Assembly: GCA_012295275.1 (NCBI GenBank)
Contig: CM022665.1
Coordinates: forward strand, 20,882,150 to 20,935,649
Direction: 5' to 3'
DNA: 53,500 bases
Source of the DNA: Chrysomallon squamiferum
Lineage: Eukaryota; Mollusca; Gastropoda; Neomphalida; Peltospiridae
The notes below the pieces were generated by a model that was not told where the DNA came from, searched no databases, and was given only the letters and a program-made list of their open reading frames with translations. Numbering within the stretch: position 1 is the first letter of the stretch; every line of letters begins with the position of its first letter. The position numbers and the translations under genes are program-made. Below are positions 46,427-53,500 of the stretch, piece by piece.

Positions 46427-48790
46427 GTTCGATAAAGATACGAAGTATAATTTGTGAAAAATTAGTTTTTGAACGACTCAGATATTTATTATTAATTTAA
46501 ATCAAAGTTAGGTGAACTTAAATAGGTATTGATACATCCACAGAACAGTTTATCACTATTTGAGGTTGAACTGTTTGAGACTTTCAAGTATCATGTGATT
46601 GCAAACATTCAACAGTAACAAAAATATTAATGCACAAAATACTTGTCTTCGTTAATTTTTTAAATCAAAGTTTAATGACGTTACTGAGTTTCAGACGAAA
46701 ATCGCGAGATTGATCAGATGTAGCAGTGCCTACTAACGTTCACCTAACTTTTTTTTAAGAGCAAGTTGTCATCAATCTCTGGATTACTTGCGTTCGTGAG
46801 TATCAAAATGAGGTTAACCCGCGCTACTAATCGTGAGATTTTGGACATTATCTTTTAGTTATGTATATATGTAGTAAAACCTAGATAAGTTAGTATGTAA
46901 GTAAGTATATAAGAAAGTAAGCAAATAAATGAATAAATAAATAAACAAATAAATAAATAAGAAAAATCTTTCTGCACATCGCTGTTTTAATCAACCATTG
47001 AAAATTACTAACATCCTCGGACATTTCTGCCATTATGTATACTGTGTCTGTCCGTAACTTTGTTAATGCTAGTGCTGAAAAAAAAGCTTATATTTGTTTT
47101 ATATCGCTCCAAATTTATTTCTGGTAGAACATAGGATACGATCCAACGAACTGACGCCCAAAGACTTAACCAGGCGCCAGTCTGTGGCATTTTTTGTTAA
47201 CAACTGAATAATATTATGTAGTCAGTGTGTACGCATGTTTAAATAAAACAGTTAGTTGTATATATGTAAAAACCTATAATTAATAATTGTTCTTTGACTC
47301 TTACTTTGTTGTTGTTTTGTGTTAATCCGGTATTTTTAAATAATAATAATAATAATAATAATAATTGTTGTTGATGTTGTTGTTTTGCTGTTGTTACTGT
47401 TGTTGTAGCTTTTACTATTATTACTACTACTACTACTACGACCATTATTATGATTATTGGTATTATTATTACTATTATTATTATTCTTATTAACGTAAAA
47501 CACGTGTATGTACTTTGAAGCCGTGTAAAAATCTTGTTTAAAAGACGTGTAAATTCTAATTAGACCTGTTAGCGAACTACATGTAAGAGAATATTGAACG
47601 AGGCAGCATGGATTCCGTTATTAATTTTATTTCTAAGACACGTGGGACATGTGTTTTTATTTTAATAAATCTTTACAGCACTTTCAACACTTACTTCGTA
47701 AAAACACCGACTCTCTTACAGAATTCATCGTAAACTTCCGGTACGGGGTATAACTCGTAATTGGCCGCGAAGAGCACATAATCACAATTTAATCTTGCGG
47801 ACAAGTGAGGGAAATCCCGCAGTCTGCGTTACGATAATTAAAATTTGTTAGTTACCACGTTTGAAAGCGGCGTCTGCTTCTCATTGTATCCAGTAATTAC
47901 CTTTTCGCTGTGTAAAGTTACGTCAATTTTTAATGCAGCCGATTTGGCCAGATCTTTCTCCTGTCTGTCTGTCTGTCCACCAGTTTAAACGTGGATTTTT
48001 TTTTTAATGTTTTTTTTTTTTTTTTTTGACCTTCTGACCTATTTACCTACTTTGAAAATTCGATCACAATTCTAAAAAAAAAAAAAAAAAAAAAATTAGT
48101 AATAATAAAACAATGTATTTTTAATTTTCATAAAGGGAAACAAAATGAATGATTATTTGATTTTTAAAACTCCTTATATACAAATATGTGTGATTTGTGT
48201 GTGTGTGTGTGTGTATGTGTGTGTGTGTGTTTCCAAATTCAATGTAACTGATTTTACCCCGAGAACAATCTTTGCTAACAATAAAGTATGATAATGAAAT
48301 AATAAATCTTGAGTACTCTTAAATAGATATATAAATAAATAAATAAATAAGTTAGTAAAACAGAAAATTAAGCGCATGGTCTTTAGAAGAAATCTCTTAC
48401 TAGTGGTAAAAAAAAAAAAAAAAATCAGTGTCTGTTATTTATGAACATCGCATTTTAACATCAAGATCATCGACATTTATATTTTATCCCTGGCATGCAA
48501 TACATTTTCTGTTATCACAACAGCAAGTAGTTATGTCAATTAATTCACTACTCTAGAATTACGATTGCTATCAATTAATGTCTTGAAATAAATAGACCGC
48601 TCGCCTATCTGATGTTCTGGTGCAGAGACACGTCTGAAGGAGTGATTGTGATTACGCTAATGTTAGTCTACAGCAGGGCGTTTTTACGTTTTCCACGATT
48701 TACTGTCTTACGTCAGATATATGCTAACTAAAAAAAGTTAAAACGGCTCCATTTTTTTATATATATATTTTTAAATTTAAAAATGTTTGA

Positions 48791-48881
<91 letters not shown>

Positions 48882-49687
48882 TTATGCGTTTGTGTAGAGT
48901 TTATTATGGTTGTTGTTTTATTACCACTGTTATTATTATTGTTATTATTGCTATTGTTCTGTTAATAATGATAAGGACATTTTATTCATTCATTCATTTA
49001 TCATTCGTTCATATTTATTATTATTATTTAGTAATTTATTTGTTTCTATTTATTTTCCAAATGTAATTTAAATTGGTTATTATTATTATTATCATTATTA
49101 CTATTGTTGTTGTTGTTGTTGTTGTTGTTATTATTATTATTCCGCTTCGTTAAAAAAAAAAAAAAAAAAAAAAAAAATTAGGAATGGTATTATTCTCTAC
49201 ATGTTTTAAATTTATATTTGAAAAAAAAGAAGCTATGTGAGGGAAAAAGAAAATAAATTGTAATAGCAGAAGACCTGATTTTCTGAATGTTTTCATTAAA
49301 TATGAACAATAAACTGAAAAATAGTAAAGTTCGGTCAGCTTGAACAATTATATATATATAATTTCCGATATATGTTATTTCCTTAATAATAATTTATGGC
49401 TTAAATGAGCTGAATCCTCTTAAATAATATAACGAAACAAACAGTGGAATAAAAAAAAAAAAAAATAAAATAAAAAAAAAAAAAAAATTAATGAAATAAA
49501 ATGACGGAATGAAAAGGAGGAAAGAGAAAAAAAAAAAAAAATAAAGAACGTTTTCGTTAAAAATAATTAAAAATAAATAAATAAATAATACAAAATCATA
49601 TATATAAAAAAGAAACTATATAGATATATAAAAGCCGAGAAATTGTGAAAGAAAATGGGAGAAAACCAAAAAATTGTCCTTAAAAAA

Positions 49688-49749
<62 letters not shown>

Positions 49750-50247
49750 AGAGAAAAAAAAATAAAAATAAAAAATAGAAAAAGAGTATACCCGGGTTAC
49801 TCGAAACTTACCATCTGTTTAAGAGTAAAATTTCAGTTGTGTATTTTTTCTGTCGTCTTTCATGTCCGGCGTCTTCGCGACTTTGAAGTTTTAATGTTTT
49901 AATTCTCCTTTGAGTAGCTCGTCTGAAATCTTCACCTTGAGCGTGGCGTTACTGTGACGTAATTCTATCTCTGAGTAGAGGCATGTTTCTTTGATGTTGC
50001 CGTAGCTGTCGTATGTTGCAGTGAAAATAATAAACATCAGCACCTACTGGTCTAGTGTGTGTTATCCCCACACAAATCTCGTAATGAATAAGAATATACA
50101 TTTTTTAAAATAAAAGTTGAAACTTGAATTTGTTTATGAAAAAGAAAGGTTTTACGTCATCATCATCATCATTACAATTATCATATTAGCGTCGTATTAT
50201 TATTATTATTATTATTATTTATTATTTATTTTAAAATTGGTTATTCT

Positions 50248-50298
<51 letters not shown>

Positions 50299-51218
50299 AT
50301 TTTAAAACAATTCGAAGTTTCAATATACTTGTCATTTCGACTTAGTCCGAACAGAGCTCATTGGTTACACCTGCGCATTCATGTTCGTCTGCTCGTTCCC
50401 GCCAAAACCTCGGCTCGTCTGTTACTTCACATGTTCTGTTGCACACACATCTCTCAGTGTTAACTTGCTGTCGTCTGCGATTCTCGCGCACGTTTTTCTC
50501 GCTTCCAGACCACACAAGATCAAATCGAACGACATTCACCGCTTCCTCGGATAACTCCGCGCTCGGCGCTTCTAGCATTCTGCTGAAAAGCAAATCCGAT
50601 CAAGATGTAGCCTGGAAATCAAAGAGGTGTTCCGGGTGGCCTGTCTAGTCCGTAAATAGCTGCGCCATCTTGTTCTTGTCTTGTGGTGTTTTTCTTGTTG
50701 AGGGTGCGGGATCAGTCACTCGATGGGATAATCACTAGCAGTTTTCTCTGTTGATAAAGACGTGGAAAATTTGAAATAGGGGTCATATTTATTTATCACT
50801 AAATGTTTCCGCCGACAACAGTGCAAATATTAAATACCATTTGATATGGCGTGAGAGACGCTTACGTATGTGTTATAGGTTATCTTATGTTTTGTTCCTC
50901 TTTTTTTTTTTTTTTTTCTCTCGTGTGACTTTTCTTCTTTTCTTCTTCATTTTTTTTTTCTTTCTTTCTTTTTTTCAAGTCCATAGGCAGTACACTAACC
51001 GTTTAACGAAAAAACATTTCTGGATTCTGTCACTTCCATAATGTGACGAACTTCAATAACTTAATATTAACTTATAATAATATTTTAAAACACATTAATC
51101 TGAAGTCAGTTGGCTTTTTTTTTTTTTTTTTTTGTGCTCCGACTTTGAAAGTATTCTCACCAATAATCCGTTAAAGCGATCTTCATTAATAAATACATGC
51201 ATGCATTCATTCAGTCTT

Positions 51219-51256
<38 letters not shown>

Positions 51257-51707
51257 CTATACATATTATTATCATTATTATTAAAAGCAGTTATGTTAAC
51301 AAAACATAATAATATATTAATTTGAGGACATTTAAAAGTACTACTAGTATGTTAATCCTATTCGTTTGTTTATTAGAAATCTGTGCAGTGAATTTTTCAG
51401 CATCTCTGCTCGGCTCAATCAATGTTTTAAAAATAAGTTGTAAAAAAGTACATTACATCTTTATTCGTCATGTTATCAATTTGCCAGTTCTTGTGTGTAT
51501 ATGTATCTAAAACTGTTTCATGATAAAAATAGATATGACTGACAAGTATTATTATTTAAAAAATAAATAAATAAATGTCTGCTGTTTTTGGTGTTGTTGT
51601 TGTTATTATTATTATTATAACTATTATAACTATTGTTATTGTTATTATTATTATTATTATTATAACTATTGTTATTATTATTATTATTATTATAACTATT
51701 ATAACTA

Positions 51708-51747
<40 letters not shown>

Positions 51748-52192
51748 AGATACACCACTGATGTGTCAAAGAAAACTTCCTCCATCATTCTGGAACAGTG
51801 CCTACCAACCGCAGCCATCTTCTTCCGCTTCCGGTCATGGCGGATTTCCACTCGGTGCAGACGCCTACTTCTCAACATCACTGTACGGATTTCACAAAAC
51901 GTGGCCGTACTACTCCTCACAACCTACATACGGACACCAGGGGGCGCCAGGATTTTCTTACGCGAGTGTGGACTCTGCTGCCAGTAGACTGAACTCTCAC
52001 TATGGATCCCTCATGATGCAAAACTCTTCGCTGGGAGGACGTATGGACTCCCGGCACACTCAGTATGAACTTGGCAAAAATACGGACGCTTTCCCGTCTT
52101 CCTCCTACTACCCGATGGGAAGGTTCGGCTCCGAGGTCTCCTCCACCGTAGGAGTCGAATCAGCGATGACAGGTGCATTGGCATTACACTGA
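38786..52192 (+). CDS. vg: Vestigial-like (VGLL2/vestigial type) TEAD cofactor, three coding exons
   Basis: Exons 38786-38863, 39134-39401 and 51750-52192 join in frame to 262 residues. The start MSCMDLMYQFYSPYFPY closely parallels vertebrate VGLL2 (MSCLDVMYQVYG as remembered). The TONDU motif, about residues 67-102, reads QYLNPNCLLLTYF and then VVDEHFSRALSQPSSY. It is essentially intact, including VDEHFSRAL, so binding to TEAD/Scalloped is expected. The last exon starts with a PPSFWNSAY motif and is rich in Ser, Tyr, Gly and Pro. Vestigial-family proteins are nuclear cofactors without their own DNA-binding domain. They direct muscle, wing or neural programs with TEAD factors. A 12.3-kb intron separates the TONDU exon from the last exon. 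A further small exon there cannot be excluded, though phase does not require one. Confidence 0.95.
39134..39401 (+). CDS. vg: Vestigial-like exon 2 with TONDU motif
   Basis: The acceptor ACATTTCAG ends at 39133. The exon reads KFGLPSMYDTPASAGHFLES, a Glu/Gln-rich link, then the TEAD-binding TONDU motif (39254-39361) and SYTLDRNVGPKSCPRS. The donor is G|GTAAGA (GT at 39402), phase 1. Intron 1 is only 270 bp. Confidence 0.95.
39425..39845. repeat. (CA)n microsatellite cluster
   Basis: CA runs at 39425-39458, 39703-39732 and 39795-39843, with CTAT/GATA units near 39520-39560. Cys/Val frames on the minus strand here are artefacts. Confidence 0.95.
40160..41110. repeat. Long decayed AT-rich tandem array
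   Basis: Diverged units of roughly 40 bp repeat 'atttaactcagtattataa' plus 'tgatattacttac' (40160-40500). They grade into a second family 'acttagtttttacttaatat' plus 'ataatatt' (40500-41100). There are no frames. This appears to be an old minisatellite. Confidence 0.75.
41175..41550. repeat. (AAT)n and (ATT)n(GTT)n microsatellites
   Basis: AAT runs at 41175-41208 and 41333-41363. The compound (ATT)n(GTT)n is at 41478-41545. Confidence 0.95.
41640..42070. promoter_or_regulatory. Candidate intronic enhancer island
   Basis: About 430 bases of complex sequence with G+C near half and many CpGs sit between long microsatellites. Words include CACGTG (near 41918), GATAA, ATTAA and CCCCAGGG. No open frame, inverted ends or splice pair were seen. 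It is best read as a cis-regulatory module of the surrounding developmental gene. Confidence 0.4.
42190..42490. repeat. (ATT)n and (AGT/AGC)n compound microsatellite
   Basis: ATT triplets at 42267-42306 and AGT/AGC/AAT triplets to 42485. Leu-rich and Ser/Asn-rich frames on both strands are translated repeat. Confidence 0.95.
42764..43345. repeat. Poly(A), ACT-type triplets and (AAT)n
   Basis: Poly(A) at about 42768-42794, degenerate ACT/ATT triplets at 42900-43060, and AAT at 43305-43341. Confidence 0.85.
43346..44900. other. Repeat-rich intron sequence, nothing else recognised
   Basis: CA (43735-43762), AT (43976-44000), AAAT and poly(A) (44480-44508) tracts occur with AT-rich filler. Confidence 0.5.
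45080..45560. promoter_or_regulatory. Promoter-like CpG island, possibly antisense
   Basis: The island has many CpGs, a CRE-like TGACGTCG (about 45142), ATTGG (a CCAAT box on the minus strand, about 45166) and GCCATCTTG (45201-45209). On the minus strand the last is AAGATGGC, a YY1 motif containing an ATG. Reading minus from 45204 gives MASLNIDIPELANRCCSNID and continues until AT-rich sequence. This resembles a housekeeping-type first exon on the antisense strand, but no donor or relative was recognised. Confidence 0.3.
45744..45792. repeat. (AAT)n microsatellite
   Basis: About 15 AAT triplets. Confidence 0.95.
45900..46300. other. Complex CpG-bearing island
   Basis: CpG-bearing sequence without a recognised frame. 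The plus frame at 45960-46172 has no family resemblance. Confidence 0.3.
46385..46422. repeat. (GA)n microsatellite
   Basis: About 19 GA units. Confidence 0.95.
47490..47970. promoter_or_regulatory. Candidate intronic enhancer island
   Basis: About 480 bases of complex, CpG-bearing sequence contain several homeodomain-like cores (CTAATTAG-type at 47559, GTAATTG, CAATTTAATC) and CACGTG-like words. There is no frame. A regulatory role is inferred from complexity and setting only. Confidence 0.35.
48190..48232. repeat. (GT)n microsatellite
   Basis: About 20 GT units with one interruption. Confidence 0.9.
48590..48730. other. Short complex CpG-bearing island
   Basis: About 140 bases of complex sequence between AT-rich stretches. 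No frame or RNA was recognised. Confidence 0.3.
48792..48882. repeat. (TTTA)n then (ATT)n microsatellite
   Basis: About 7 TTTA units followed by about 19 ATT triplets. Confidence 0.95.
49690..49754. repeat. (GA)n microsatellite
   Basis: About 30 GA units with one A insertion near the end. Confidence 0.95.
49790..50060. other. Complex CpG-bearing island
   Basis: Contains TGTGACGTAATT (about 49951) and other complex sequence. No coding or RNA signal was recognised. Confidence 0.3.
50250..50293. repeat. (CA)n microsatellite
   Basis: About 21 CA units. Confidence 0.95.
50340..50780. promoter_or_regulatory. CpG-rich island with YY1-type motif
   Basis: The most CpG-rich part of intron 2. GCGCCATCTTGTT at about 50662-50674 reads AACAAGATGGCGC on the minus strand, a near-perfect YY1 site. 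Open frames on both strands (50342-50593 minus, 50361-50648 plus) reflect G+C and show no recognised domain. It may be an alternative or antisense promoter, or an enhancer. Confidence 0.35.
51222..51254. repeat. (CA)n microsatellite
   Basis: About 16 CA units. Confidence 0.95.
51599..51746. repeat. (ATT)n array with AACTATTGTT-type interruptions, forming the splice acceptor
   Basis: About 150 bases of ATT repeat with periodic 'ataactattgtt' variants run directly into ACAG at 51746-51749, the acceptor of the last vestigial-like exon. Confidence 0.95.
51750..52192 (+). CDS. vg: Vestigial-like exon 3, C-terminal domain
   Basis: It takes over in phase 1 (G|AT, Asp) and reads TPLMCQRKLPPSFWNSAYQP, then Gly/Ser/Tyr-rich sequence ending MTGALALH, stopping at 52190-52192. 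The upstream Ile-rich frame is microsatellite read-through. The PPSFWNS block is a known conserved patch of vestigial/VGLL2 proteins as remembered. Confidence 0.93.
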
Positions 52193-52885
52193 ACTGAGGT
52201 AGTTATTCTGTGACGTGTTATGACATTATTCTCCGCGCGGGACGCCATGGAAAATCATTCTTCTCACCCACGTGACCTTTAACTCTCTTTCATCGCGCAG
52301 GAGTGACTTTCTCAGATTGTGTTTTCTCTGATAATTTAGTTTTAGTTTGTTACTCCGAGTAAATCAGCTCTAATCTGACTTGTTAAGTATCACACTGACA
52401 GAAATATTTTACAACTGGAAGTTCTGTTTTTTCCATTACACGACTTCTGTTTAGTTCTGTTAAAACACACTGATTTCACACACGAAGTAAACATGACATT
52501 TCAGTCTGAAGGAGTCAGTCTGGTGCACATTCTGTATCAAAACTTGAATTATAGGTCTTCTAATTCTAAAAGATTTCTCACAATTTAAATTCAAATATTG
52601 AACTGTCTTACTTTGTTAAAATCCGACAAAACAATTCTCTCCAGCTTCGCACATCTAGATTCTGCACTAAAATACCAAATGCTCAAGACAACTAATTGTT
52701 ATCATAATTAGAAAAAATAAGGTGGTTTAAAATAGATTCAGATTATTACAATTAATTTCACTATTTCCGTTTAAAATAGATTCAGTTTATTATAATTGAC
52801 ATCACTCACAAGGAAAGTGTCAACCAGAGGGTATTTGACGAAGTATATTTACTACTGACTGATACATTTTACACCATCTCCAGAC
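52193..52885 (+). other. 3' untranslated region and downstream of the vestigial-like gene
   Basis: Ordinary AT-rich sequence with no frame. Confidence 0.5.
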
Positions 52886-52889
52886 GTAC

Positions 52890-53500
52890 AGCTATCGTTT
52901 GAGGTAAAACTATCTCATAATGTACAATTATCTCAAAAATATGTTACTGTAATATATTATAATAAAGTTAGATCTTAATGTATAACTATTTTACAAAGTA
53001 TGACTATTTACTAACGTGTAGCAATATGATGACATGCAACTATCCTAAGAAGTATAATATTTCAAGACGTATTTCTCGCGATATAAAATTTAACTACCGC
53101 ATGACGGATAACTCTCGTAAGACATATTTCTCAAGTCGTATACATACGTCAAGAGTATTTCTTAGACGAATAACCATCTCGAAACATATTTCTCATGATG
53201 TGTATAACTCAGGACGTATAACTATGTCAGTACGTGTTTCTCAGGACGTATAATAACTATCTCAGAAGGTGTAATTACGTCAGGACGTATTTCTCACGAC
53301 GTATAGTAATTATCTCAGAACGTATAACTATGTAAAGTCGTATTTTTCACGACGTATAATAATTATTTCAGAACGTATACCTGTGTCAAGACATATTTCT
53401 CATGAGTTATAACTATCAAGACGTATAACTATATCAAAACGTATTTCTAAACACGTTTTTTGTCACGACCTATAGCTGTGTCACGAAGTATGACTATCAC
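52890..53500. repeat. Diverged minisatellite, about 18-22-bp units with ACGTAT core
   Basis: Some 25-30 units alternate two forms, 'gacgtataactatctcaga' and 'gacgtatttctca'. Their spacing is near 20 bp, or about 40 bp as a pair. The array runs to the window edge. It is CpG-rich (one ACGT per unit). The frame at 52978-53253 is translated repeat. Confidence 0.9.
52961..52966 (+). terminator. vg: Likely polyadenylation signal of the vestigial-like gene
   Basis: AATAAA lies about 770 bases after the stop, within the start of the minisatellite region. Confidence 0.45.

Larger units (their letters stand above)
39402..51749 (+). other. vg: Intron 2 of the vestigial-like gene
   Basis: This 12.3-kb intron is made of microsatellite-rich stretches alternating with complex CpG-bearing islands. 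The islands are listed separately. No coding exon on the plus strand was recognised. Confidence 0.8.

Noticed and set aside
50342-50648. Overlapping 83- and 95-codon frames on opposite strands
   Set aside because: Both are open because of local G+C; neither shows a domain, splice context or codon pattern. The block is kept only as a CpG island.
1-53500. tRNA, rRNA, other snRNA genes and CRISPR-like arrays
   Set aside because: Looked for by eye through conserved words (for example GGTTCGA-type T-loops, U1, U2, U5 and U6 signatures); only U4 was found. A covariance-model scan could still reveal others.

Overview
This is an AT-rich animal genomic window (about 30% G+C by eye). It has intron-rich genes, very many ATT, AAT, CT and CA microsatellites, and DNA-transposon remnants. 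Gene content and protein similarity suggest an invertebrate, most likely a lophotrochozoan such as a mollusc. That placement is inference; no species-specific marker was seen. Only four loci are firm. They are a LicD/fukutin-like membrane protein (minus strand, 13985-14698), a complete seven-coding-exon HTATSF1/Tat-SF1 splicing factor gene (plus strand, 15833-29888), a U4 spliceosomal snRNA gene (plus strand, 36798-36938), and a complete three-coding-exon vestigial-like (VGLL2/vestigial type) transcription cofactor gene (plus strand, 38786-52192).

Layout. 1-13.9 kb holds no confident gene. It contains a candidate short first coding exon (1711-1778), a CpG-bearing promoter-like patch (about 2.3-2.5 kb), an 807-bp DNA transposon with TA target duplication (4733-5539), a decayed piggyBac-like relic (about 6.36-7.43 kb) and a diverged direct duplication (2878-3672 versus 8095-9752). 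The LicD-like gene and HTATSF1 are divergently arranged across about 1.1 kb that probably holds both promoters. HTATSF1 introns carry a Tigger/pogo remnant, a mariner-like MITE, another possible MITE and several decayed minisatellites. From about 31.1 kb to the end the base composition changes: CpG becomes common, matching a developmental-gene landscape around the vestigial-like gene. The 12.3-kb second intron of that gene alternates microsatellite deserts with islands of complex, CpG-containing sequence that look like cis-regulatory modules.

How the parts relate. U4 snRNA and Tat-SF1 both act in spliceosome function (U4/U6 di-snRNP; U2 snRNP/SF3B1 binding), but they lie about 6.5 kb apart with no sign of shared regulation. 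The vestigial-like protein carries an intact TONDU motif for binding TEAD/Scalloped. No single undescribed multi-gene system is evident. The most notable observations are the U4 gene with a TATA-like box, a Tyr-rich doubled motif in the Tat-SF1 linker, a homopolymer sitting on a Tat-SF1 splice donor that breaks the reading frame, decayed tandem copies of a Tat-SF1 exon end, microsatellites abutting splice sites, and the sharp CpG boundary. Coordinates of splice sites were counted by hand from the sequence; similarity statements are from memory of the families, not from searches.
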